Positions 14,771 to 21,910 of a stretch of DNA of 27,121 nucleotides are shown one piece after another. This DNA comes from Prevotella sp. UBA5387 (lineage in GTDB: Bacteria; Bacteroidota; Bacteroidia; Bacteroidales; Bacteroidaceae). The notes under the pieces were generated by a model that did not search any database, was not told the DNA's origin, and saw nothing but the letters and a program-made list of their open reading frames with translations. A program made the translations under genes and the position numbers. Position 1 is the stretch's first letter; each line of letters opens with the position of its first letter. Where the stretch lies: NCBI GenBank assembly GCA_002407775.1, contig DHOP01000008.1:1-27121 (forward strand). Reading direction: 5' to 3'.

Positions 14771-16753
14771 ATGATAGATAAACAGACCGTAGAGAAGATA
14801 AAGAACGCCGCCAACATTGTTGACGTGGTGTCGGAGTTCGTTGCTCTGAAGAAATCGGGGGCCAATTATAAGGGTCTCTGTCCATTTCACAACGAAAAGA
14901 CTCCATCTTTTTTCGTGTCTCCCGCTCGTGGGACCTGCCATTGTTTCGGCTGTGGCAAGGGTGGCAATGCCATCACATTTATCATGGACCAGCAACAGAT
15001 GACCTATCCTGAGGCACTGCGCTGGTTGGCAAACAAATACCATATCGAGATTAAGGAGCGCGAACTGACCGACGAAGAGAAGGAAGAGCAGAGTAAGCGA
15101 GAATCCATGTTTATCGTCAACGAGTGGGCAACGAAGTATTTTGAGGATCTACTACATACCAATCCTGACGGAGTAGCCATCGGAATGCAGTATTTTCGTT
15201 CGCGTGGTTTTCGTGATGATGTCATAAGAAAGTTCCGACTTGGTTATGACCTTACGGATCGTTCGGCGTTGGCTCGCGAGGCATTGGCCAAGGGATACAA
15301 AGAAGAATTTCTGGTTGATACTGGTCTTTGTTTCAAAACCGAACGCGGGGAGCTACTTGACAGGTTTTCTGGTCGCGTCGTGTTTCCATGGATGAGCGTT
15401 AGCGGTAAGACCGTGGGTTTCACGGCTCGTGTGCTCGATAGCCGTACCAAGGGAGTGAACCAGAAGTATGTGAATTCGCCAGCCAGCGAGATCTATCATA
15501 AGGATCACGAACTCTATGGTATTTGGCAGGCAAAGCGTACCATTGTCAAAGAGGATCGTGTTTTTATGGTTGAGGGTCAGGCAGACGTGATTGCGATGCA
15601 TCAGTGCGGATTGGAAAACGTGGTGGCCAATTCAGGAACGGCCCTTAGTTATCCTCAAATACACACACTCCATCGATTTACGCAGAACATCACACTTATC
15701 TATGATGGTGATGCCGCTGGTATTCATGCAGCCCTCAAGGGCACAGACATGTTGTTGTCTGAAGGTATGAACCTCAAGGTTCTGTTGCTGCCCGATGGCC
15801 AAGACCCTGATGAGTTTGCAAGAAACCATACTGCCGCGGATTTCCGCCAGTACATTGAAGATAATCAAGTTGATTTTATTCAGTTTAAGACAGACCTTCT
15901 TCTCAAGGGAGAAACAGATCCGAAGAAGCGTTCTGATGCCATAAACTCCATTGTGGAGAGTATCTCCTTTGTTCCCAATCAGATATTACGAGACACCTAT
16001 CTGCACGACTGCACCAATCGTATAGGTATCAATGAGCGCACGTTGATAAACACAATGAACACCTTAATACGTAATAGACGAAACGGAACGGCTGCATCTC
16101 AACTTGCTGGAGCTGGGGAGATGCCTGTTGCTGAGCCAAATCATGGGGTACACCCTGAGCAATCCGCAAGCTTGAAAACGCAACTATCGAAGGTGGAAAG
16201 AATGTTGGTGCAGATGATAGTGCGCCATGGAGAGCATGTTATCTTCGAAAACGTTGAGGATGAGAATGGCAACTTCCACAACCTTACAGTGGCACAATAC
16301 ATCCATTATAGTCTTGAGGCTGACCAATTGAAGTTTCAAAGTGAGCTTTATAATGACTTGCTTGCGGAGGCGGCAAGGCTTTCTTTGGATCCGAATTTTA
16401 AGGCAGTGACATACTTCATGCACCATGATGATATCCGTATCAGTCAAATTGCCACGACCATGGCTACGGACAACTATCATCTTTCGGAGCGAAAGGATGA
16501 TGGACCGCTCAATGATCTTGACCAGAAGCAACGTGATGCAAACGAACAAGAGGCGCTGCGTAACCAAACGGAACATTTGCTACTGGACTTCCGAATGGAC
16601 TATGTGGAGCATCATCTCAAGGACTTGATGGAGCAAATCAAACAGGCTGCTGCTGACACTGAGCGTTTGAAGAAGCTCATGGAGGATTATCGCGATATGC
16701 AAGATATCAGGAATAAACTTGCAAAACAACTAGGAAACAATATCATTGTGTGA
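14771..16753 (+). CDS. dnaG: DNA primase
   Basis: Synthesises RNA primers for DNA replication. 660 residues. The N-terminal CHC2 zinc ribbon uses C37, H40, C58 and C61; the catalytic core includes RKFRLGYD at ~153-160 and the TOPRIM domain with E268 in MVEGQAD and D312/D314 in YDGDAAG; the rest (~430-660) is a helical C-terminal region that would contact DnaB, low in conservation. Length and order are normal. It has its own leader with the tandem repeat array and no rpsU or rpoD neighbour, unlike the macromolecular synthesis operon of enterobacteria. The ATG at 14771 directly precedes the zinc domain with the usual spacing. Confidence 0.97.
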   Translation: MIDKQTVEKIKNAANIVDVVSEFVALKKSGANYKGLCPFHNEKTPSFFVSPARGTCHCFGCGKGGNAITFIMDQQQMTYPEALRWLANKYHIEIKERELTDEEKEEQSKRESMFIVNEWATKYFEDLLHTNPDGVAIGMQYFRSRGFRDDVIRKFRLGYDLTDRSALAREALAKGYKEEFLVDTGLCFKTERGELLDRFSGRVVFPWMSVSGKTVGFTARVLDSRTKGVNQKYVNSPASEIYHKDHELYGIWQAKRTIVKEDRVFMVEGQADVIAMHQCGLENVVANSGTALSYPQIHTLHRFTQNITLIYDGDAAGIHAALKGTDMLLSEGMNLKVLLLPDGQDPDEFARNHTAADFRQYIEDNQVDFIQFKTDLLLKGETDPKKRSDAINSIVESISFVPNQILRDTYLHDCTNRIGINERTLINTMNTLIRNRRNGTAASQLAGAGEMPVAEPNHGVHPEQSASLKTQLSKVERMLVQMIVRHGEHVIFENVEDENGNFHNLTVAQYIHYSLEADQLKFQSELYNDLLAEAARLSLDPNFKAVTYFMHHDDIRISQIATTMATDNYHLSERKDDGPLNDLDQKQRDANEQEALRNQTEHLLLDFRMDYVEHHLKDLMEQIKQAAADTERLKKLMEDYRDMQDIRNKLAKQLGNNIIV

Positions 16754-16841
16754 GTTAAGAAGGCTGTGATATAATGAGTTGACATATTTTGGGCTCTTGT
16801 TATATTTTATGAAAAAGATGTGGTTTGTCGAAAATTATTGG

Positions 16842-16849
16842 TAAGTTTG
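16842..16849 (+). promoter_or_regulatory. Promoter -7 box just before the TPR-protein gene
   Basis: TAAGTTTG followed by C matches the -7 consensus; the nearest TTG is only 14 bp upstream (16825-16827), so -33 is weak. The predicted start, about 4-7 bases after the box, falls almost on the ATG at 16860, implying a nearly leaderless mRNA if the box is used. Confidence 0.5.
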
Positions 16850-16859
16850 CCATTGTAGT

Positions 16860-18578
16860 ATGACAAATGCATTGCTTTTTATATCAGTTTTGGCCTTCGC
16901 TACGGTTTGGGTCTTATTATTTCTTCAATGGCGTCAAGGACGTGTTGAAGAGGACAAATCTGTCGACGACTATACCGTTGATGATAAAAAGAATATTGTC
17001 AATTCCACATTAAAGCAGCTTAATAGTCATGCAGACTGGGAGGAGGATGACGGAGACCATGTCGGCAGGTACGACTATCAATCGGGCCACTTTACTCTCC
17101 GTATTAGTAAGGACACACCTTATGTGCGTCTTATCTACCCATTTTTTTTTCAGGCAGAGTTAGAGAAAATTGAGTTGGTTAGGAGTGTGTGCAACGATTG
17201 CAATCTAAATACGGAGACTTGCTGTCTTGTCTATTCAGTCAACGAGAAACAAGGAACGGTCGATGTACATATAGTAAATGTAGTGTTGCTTTCTGAGAAG
17301 ACTTCCAAGGTGATACTAGAACGTGCCATGAAGAAAAGCTTCTATTGGCAACGGACTTTCGTTACACGTTTTAGCGGGCTGAAAGAGAAGAGTCAACGAA
17401 GTTTCAATCTTGACTTGGAGAAGAGTAGCGCTGATCATGAACGTGAATTATTCTTGGCACGTGAATTAGAGATGATGCATCAAGAGGAAGGACCTGAGTG
17501 GCATGAGAATTCTGAAAATCCTCTTTTTTTGCGACATCTTTTGGCAGCTGCCATGGGACTATCAGATATCGTTCCTGCCCGCATGACGATTACAACGGAT
17601 GGTGAGACCATAGTTTTGGAAGATACAGGTTCTATCTTAGACTATGATATCTCTTCGCTCTTAGTGGCGGATCAGAATTTCAAGCATTTATCTGCGGTGG
17701 TATTGCTTAATTATTATGACCCAAGAAATCCGGTTCGTCAGCGTCATTTGACAATGGATTTTGAACAGGAAGGCAAGACAAGCAAAACCTTATATTATAG
17801 AGTTACTCTGTCGTTAGCCCCTACGGCTACAATGCCTTTACATGACACTGAAAATACTGAGCGAAGACGGTTGCAGACCTCTGTTCTTATCGGGCATGAC
17901 CTCACTCCGTCAGACAAACAGCAAGAGGAATTTCAATACATCTGGAAAGAAGCTTTGGCAAAGCAACGTAGTGGGCATGCCGACGATATGACCGATGATG
18001 AGAAGCTGCTCATAAGGCTACAGAATCCGAATTATGGATGGGCGATATTACATGGAAAGGCATTGTATCAACAGCAACGTTTCTACGAGAGTCTACTGAT
18101 TCTGGAGAGTGTGTTTGATCATTTGCAACGGTCATTTGATAAAAGAGGCCTGTCAGGACAAGGAATATTCTTCGATGTTTGCCACACCATCGGTTCCTGC
18201 TACATGCGTTTACATCAGTACAAGCGTGCCGCTTACTACCTTCAACTTACTATCCCGACGCGTAATTTAAACTATATGGAGACCTTCGTCAACTGCTTGG
18301 TGAATGGGCATGACTTTCGCGCGATGAACTTTATTGACTCTTTTCTGCATGAGTTGATGGCAGTCACGGGAGAAGAACCTACCGAGCAAACCTCTCCAGA
18401 GTTACAGGAGGCGGTTACGTTTGTGGCTTTTCTGAAGAGACGTAAGGCTTATCTTTTGGTGCAACTTGAACGTTATGATGAGGCGGAAAAACTGCTAAAA
18501 CATCTGCTAAATGACCCTGAGAGTAGCGATTTTGCACTTAAGGAGTTGGCCTATATTCAGCGAAAACGAGGGGAATAA
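16860..18578 (+). CDS. Membrane-anchored TPR-containing protein of unknown function
   Basis: I do not recognise a named family for this 572-residue protein. Residues 4-22 form a single hydrophobic N-terminal anchor (LLFISVLAFATVWVLLFL). A charged linker follows, then an alpha/beta region (~70-160, HFTLRISKDTPYVRLIYP onward) that is vaguely like YbjN-type folds, a middle domain (~225-345) with beta-strand character, and a helical C-terminus (~400-570) with at least two TPR-like hairpins (SLLILESVFDHL, HTIGSCYMRLHQYKRAAYYL, YDEAEKLLKHLL). A run of eight T at about 17144-17151 encodes FF within YPFFFQ. The cardiolipin synthase gene follows 20 bases later, so the two are probably co-expressed and both act at the inner membrane. 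A scaffolding role is conjecture. Confidence 0.82.
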   Translation: MTNALLFISVLAFATVWVLLFLQWRQGRVEEDKSVDDYTVDDKKNIVNSTLKQLNSHADWEEDDGDHVGRYDYQSGHFTLRISKDTPYVRLIYPFFFQAELEKIELVRSVCNDCNLNTETCCLVYSVNEKQGTVDVHIVNVVLLSEKTSKVILERAMKKSFYWQRTFVTRFSGLKEKSQRSFNLDLEKSSADHERELFLARELEMMHQEEGPEWHENSENPLFLRHLLAAAMGLSDIVPARMTITTDGETIVLEDTGSILDYDISSLLVADQNFKHLSAVVLLNYYDPRNPVRQRHLTMDFEQEGKTSKTLYYRVTLSLAPTATMPLHDTENTERRRLQTSVLIGHDLTPSDKQQEEFQYIWKEALAKQRSGHADDMTDDEKLLIRLQNPNYGWAILHGKALYQQQRFYESLLILESVFDHLQRSFDKRGLSGQGIFFDVCHTIGSCYMRLHQYKRAAYYLQLTIPTRNLNYMETFVNCLVNGHDFRAMNFIDSFLHELMAVTGEEPTEQTSPELQEAVTFVAFLKRRKAYLLVQLERYDEAEKLLKHLLNDPESSDFALKELAYIQRKRGE

Positions 18579-18598
18579 ACTTGAATATAAGTTATTAA

Positions 18599-20035
18599 AT
18601 GAGTAACGGCATGGAGTATCTTCATTTGATAGGGGGCTTTGTCTATGGATTGATCGTTTTAATAGTGATGATCAAGATACTCATGGATAATAGACAACCT
18701 TCCAACACCATGGCTTGGATTCTAGTGTTGTGGTTTTTCCCTCTCCTTGGATTGCTGCTTTACTTTTTCTTTGGACAAAACACACGTAAGGAAAGAGCCA
18801 TCACTCAGAATTCGCTTGATCAACTGACCAAGCGCTCTATGATGGAGTTTGTAGAACAAGAAGACCTTCATCTTCCGAAAGCTCACCAACCTTTGATGCG
18901 CCTTTTCAAGAATCAGAACATGGCGTTGCCTTTCAAAGACAATGAGGTTGAAATATATACCGATGGTTATCAGTTCTTTCCCGCACTGCTAAGAGCTATT
19001 AAGAATGCTCACCATCACATTCATATTGACATTTTTATCTTTAGCGACGACGAGCTCGGAACGCTGGTAGCAGATGCTCTAATCGATAAGGCTAAAGAGG
19101 GAGTGGAAGTTCGCGTTATTTATGATGACGTGGGATCCTGGCGCGTGAAGAACTCTTTCTTTGAGCGGATGCGTGATAGTGGAGTGGATGTGCATGCCTT
19201 TATGCCAGTGAAATTCCCTGCTTTCACATCCAAGGTAAACTATAGAAACCACCGTAAGCTCATTATTATCGACGGCACCATAGGATTTATGGGGGGTATG
19301 AATATTGCCACTCGATATGTCAAGGGTGTGGGTAACATGGCATGGCGTGACACTAATATCATGGTCAGAGGTGGGGCGGTATATGGCATTCAGTGCGCTT
19401 TCTTGGTGGATTGGTACTTTGTTGACCATACGCTCATAACCAATCGTCGATATTATCCCGAGCAAGATCCAAGAATAGATAATAACTGTTTGGCTCAAGT
19501 AGTTACGAGTAGCCCCATATCTCCATGGCCAGATATCATGCAAGGGTATGTGCGAGTGTTGCTCGAGGCTCGTCGATATGTCTATATGGAGAGTCCTTAT
19601 TTTTTGCCTACGGAGCCGATTCTTTTTGCTATGCGTACGGCAGCACTCACTGGAGTGGATGTGCGTCTTATGATTCCGGCTCGCAGCGATGCCATGATAG
19701 TGCAATCAGCAAGCATCTCCTACGTTATGGAGACGCTCGAAGCTGGAGTAAAGGTATATCTCTATGAGGCAGGATTTAACCATAGCAAGTTGCTTGTTAG
19801 CGATGATAGCATTTCAACTTGTGGTAGTACAAACGTGGATTTCAGAAGTTTCGAGCACGATTTCGAGTCGAATATCTTCTTTTACGACGAAGGGATGGCA
19901 CTGCGTATGAAAAGTGTTTTCCTTGCCGATCAAGAGCATTGCCAGCTAATCGAGGATGTACGCAAAGTCGAAGGTCGCTCATTCTTGCGTCGATTATGGG
20001 AGAGTCTGCTAAGGATTTTCAGCCCGTTGATGTAA
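18599..20035 (+). CDS. cls: Cardiolipin synthase (phospholipase D family)
   Basis: Makes cardiolipin by transferring a phosphatidyl group between phosphatidylglycerol molecules, at the inner membrane. 478 residues. Two N-terminal membrane segments (~10-28 and ~38-58, the latter in the PLDc_N motif NTMAWILVLWFFPLLGLLLY), then two HKD catalytic motifs: H218, K220, D225 in HRKLIIID, and H395, K397, D402 in HSKLLVSD. Both are complete. Length and architecture are standard for bacterial ClsA-like enzymes. It begins 20 bases after the TPR protein. No separate promoter box is evident. Confidence 0.95.
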   Translation: MSNGMEYLHLIGGFVYGLIVLIVMIKILMDNRQPSNTMAWILVLWFFPLLGLLLYFFFGQNTRKERAITQNSLDQLTKRSMMEFVEQEDLHLPKAHQPLMRLFKNQNMALPFKDNEVEIYTDGYQFFPALLRAIKNAHHHIHIDIFIFSDDELGTLVADALIDKAKEGVEVRVIYDDVGSWRVKNSFFERMRDSGVDVHAFMPVKFPAFTSKVNYRNHRKLIIIDGTIGFMGGMNIATRYVKGVGNMAWRDTNIMVRGGAVYGIQCAFLVDWYFVDHTLITNRRYYPEQDPRIDNNCLAQVVTSSPISPWPDIMQGYVRVLLEARRYVYMESPYFLPTEPILFAMRTAALTGVDVRLMIPARSDAMIVQSASISYVMETLEAGVKVYLYEAGFNHSKLLVSDDSISTCGSTNVDFRSFEHDFESNIFFYDEGMALRMKSVFLADQEHCQLIEDVRKVEGRSFLRRLWESLLRIFSPLM

Positions 20036-20049
20036 GAAGGGAGTAAAGT

Positions 20050-20075
20050 GTTGCATCATGTTTTGTGGGTGCAAC
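20050..20075. terminator. Possible hairpin between convergent cls and rsmD
   Basis: GTTGCA (20050-20055) pairs with TGCAAC (20070-20075) around a 14-base loop. There is no proper T-run on either side, so this is at best a weak bidirectional transcript end. Confidence 0.3.
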
Positions 20076-20109
20076 AATTAATCCGATGAAACGCAACGGA
20101 ACTTTGTCT

Positions 20110-20640
20110 TTATTGAAATAGGCTGAAGTTCACGCTTCCATAGTTCCGGTGCTCTAAGAAATGCGGGTGCTGAGAGAAATCAAGAGACTTTCCATGCTCC
20201 AAAACAAATATTCCGGAAGGTTGTAGCAAACCATATGTGAATATCAGGTCTGGCAAAGTTGGCAATTGTTCCAACGCGTAAGGTGGATCAGCGAATATGA
20301 AGTCGAAATGTTGATGACAAGACTTGAGAAATCGGAATACATCACCACGAATAAGCAAATGGTTTTCCTCGCCAATCTTTTCCATGCATTGTTTGATGAA
20401 ACGAACATGGTCTCTATCGGCCTCCACGCTTACTACACTATTGCATCCGCGTGAAATCAGCTCCAAAGAGATGCTCCCCGTGCCTGCGAAAAGGTCTAAG
20501 GCATTGGTTCCTTCAAAATCAATGTGACCATTCATCACATTGAAAATGTTCTCTTTTGCCATGTCAGTTGTTGGTCGAGCCTTGAACGTTCGTGGGACAT
20601 CAAAGTGTCTTCCCTTATATTTTCCAGTAATAATCCTCAT
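20110..20640 (-). CDS. rsmD: 16S rRNA (guanine966-N2)-methyltransferase
   Basis: Methylates G966 of 16S rRNA in the small subunit, using S-adenosylmethionine. 176 residues, close to the family's ~185. It opens with the RsmD-typical MRIITGKYKGR and RPTTDMAKENIFN, then the SAM-binding DLFAGTGS at 49-56, the acidic VEADRDH at about 72-78, and the catalytic DPPY at 118-121. It is the last gene of a minus-strand set with DUF3822 (70-base gap), a pairing common in Bacteroidota. Confidence 0.95.
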   Translation of the reverse strand: MRIITGKYKGRHFDVPRTFKARPTTDMAKENIFNVMNGHIDFEGTNALDLFAGTGSISLELISRGCNSVVSVEADRDHVRFIKQCMEKIGEENHLLIRGDVFRFLKSCHQHFDFIFADPPYALEQLPTLPDLIFTYGLLQPSGIFVLEHGKSLDFSQHPHFLEHRNYGSVNFSLFQ

Positions 20641-20710
20641 TGTTTTCTATTGATATCAGCTATTCTTATGTTCTTTAGCTATCCTATTTTAGTATAAGTG
20701 GAGTAGGGAA

Positions 20711-21505
20711 TCAGCCAATATACAGAGTAATCAAGTCCAAAGTCATTCCCTTGATGGCTGTCATGGGTGCTCGGTTGAAGTCTGCAGCTGGATTAATTGT
20801 TGGTGTTTTGCGCAAGTGAAGTTGCAGTTCGGCCATTAGTTTTTCCTTTTCGGGGATATCGCCGGAAAGATATAATTCGTCTTTCAGCTGGTCCATGGCA
20901 AGTTCTTTCCAAACAAAGAGAATGAAATAGGGTGCGTCCTTCGGGTGATTCACATTGTAGCGGTTGCAGAACACAAACCTATTTCGCTCGAAACTGAATA
21001 ACTCCAATACTCCGTCATGGAAATGAGCAAAGAGTTTGCGATGGATACCGATGAAGCTACGATGATGTAGATAGTGCCAAACCGGCTGCATCATTAGCGT
21101 AAACTTCACGTCCGTATAGTTGTCTTCCATCACCAATTTTAGGTCCTTGTTTACGGCAAATAGCGCCACCGCATTCAAATCTGGAATTACGTTATTCATC
21201 ACAACGCAACCCTCTGTTGAGGGAAAACTATGGAGAAAGAGTGTCTCGTTTTGGTCTTCGCGATACTCTTCGATGGGTACAAGCAAGACGGGTGAGTCTA
21301 GTAGAAGCCGTGCCCGATTTGTGGAACGCAGTTCTTCGTTTGTTTTAAAGGCCTCGCGGAGGTTGGCAGCAATGCTTACGCCACTCTTAATTGTATAGGG
21401 GTGGTATTCCACTTGTGCCTCGTTTTCATTCGTGGCGATGGCAAACGCAAGTGAACTTTGACTCACACGGATGGTCATCCTTGGACTTTTGTTGGTGTTG
21501 GTCAT
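20711..21505 (-). CDS. DUF3822 family protein
   Basis: 264 residues, soluble, no signal peptide. The N-terminal MTIRVSQSSLAFAIA, central LDSPVLLVPIEEY and NVIPDLNAVALFAVNKDL, and the FVFCNRYNVNHPKDAPYFILFVWKEL block are the hallmarks of DUF3822, a Bacteroidota-specific family encoded beside rsmD. The alternation of strands and helices is compatible with an actin/RNase H-like (ASKHA) fold, which I recall for a family structure but cannot verify here. Function is unknown. Upstream by 43 bases lies the readable end of the small interrupted ORF at 21549-21710. Confidence 0.85.
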   Translation of the reverse strand: MTNTNKSPRMTIRVSQSSLAFAIATNENEAQVEYHPYTIKSGVSIAANLREAFKTNEELRSTNRARLLLDSPVLLVPIEEYREDQNETLFLHSFPSTEGCVVMNNVIPDLNAVALFAVNKDLKLVMEDNYTDVKFTLMMQPVWHYLHHRSFIGIHRKLFAHFHDGVLELFSFERNRFVFCNRYNVNHPKDAPYFILFVWKELAMDQLKDELYLSGDIPEKEKLMAELQLHLRKTPTINPAADFNRAPMTAIKGMTLDLITLYIG

Positions 21506-21584
21506 TTCTATGGGCTAATGATTGCGATGAGTATTTATAGTTGTCGTCTTAGATGTCAGGTGTTACGATATCGCTCTCTTCCGA

Positions 21585-21710
21585 TCAGGTCTGCTTTTTT
21601 GCAGCATTGCCTTGCTCAATGAGATTGCTGATTGAATATGCGACCAAGTTCTTGATATATTCTTGTCTGGAAGATAAATATTTCTCAAACAGTTTATGCC
21701 AAATATTCAT
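21585..21710 (-). CDS. Hidden 41-residue ORF with possible extension past TGA
   Basis: ATG at 21710, preceded by a GGGAG-like Shine-Dalgarno, encodes a helical, protein-like 41-residue peptide (starts MNIWHKLFEKYLSSRQEY, contains LVAYSISNLIEQGNAAKKQT). It ends in TGA at 21585-21587. The same frame then stays open for 11 more codons, SEESDIVTPDI, up to TAA at 21549-21551. An A_AAA_AAG heptamer, in the correct phase for -1 slippage, lies four codons before the TGA. It has its own -7 box (21825-21832) and heads toward DUF3822 and rsmD. No family recognised. It could be a real small protein with a stable C-terminal variant, a recently truncated ~53-residue protein, or chance. Confidence 0.5.
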   Translation of the reverse strand: MNIWHKLFEKYLSSRQEYIKNLVAYSISNLIEQGNAAKKQT

Positions 21711-21718
21711 AGCTCCCT

Positions 21719-21787
21719 TAGCGTTAAAACGCTACACAAGCGCTGTGAATTATTTTTCGAACCTGAACTGCTTATCTCGTTGATAAG
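21719..21787. promoter_or_regulatory. Inverted repeats in the divergent intergenic region
   Basis: TAGCGTT/AACGCTA (21719-21725 with 21728-21734) sits directly before the ribosome-binding site of the small minus-strand ORF. CTTATC/GATAAG (21771-21776 with 21782-21787) has a five-base loop and ends four bases before the plus-strand -7 box at 21791. Either may act as operator or RNA hairpin. The rest of the gap up to 21910 shows only the two promoter boxes. Confidence 0.45.
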
Positions 21788-21790
21788 TGT

Positions 21791-21798
21791 TAACTTTG
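21791..21798 (+). promoter_or_regulatory. -7 box of the RecD-like helicase promoter
   Basis: TAACTTTG, full -7 consensus; a CTG at 21768-21770 stands where the -33 TTG would be expected. The leader to the ATG at 21911 would be about 105 nt. Confidence 0.5.
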
Positions 21799-21824
21799 TC
21801 TTTCGTAAAGGCGTATTTAAAATG

Positions 21825-21832
21825 CAAAGATA
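21825..21832 (-). promoter_or_regulatory. -7 box toward the small ORF, DUF3822 and rsmD
   Basis: TATCTTTG followed by C on the minus strand. The -33 region is weak. The predicted start near 21818 lies downstream of the plus-strand start near 21805, so the two divergent transcripts would overlap by about a dozen bases. Confidence 0.5.
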
Positions 21833-21910
21833 GTAAAATCAAAATGGAAACTATCGTTTGCCCCTTATCTTTTAACATATCATTATTCACACATACTGTT
21901 TCTCCCATAC

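Noticed and set aside
21576..21586. CTCTTCCGATC, an exact 11-base match to the core of a common sequencing adapter
   Set aside because: The match stops at 11 bases on both sides, lies inside a continuous region with sensible promoters and an ORF, and is expected occasionally by chance. It does make the nearby TGA worth checking in raw reads.
21553..21783. Plus-strand 76-codon reading frame in the intergenic region
   Set aside because: No promoter or ribosome-binding context, composition unlike a protein, and the opposite strand holds a more convincing small ORF with a start signal.
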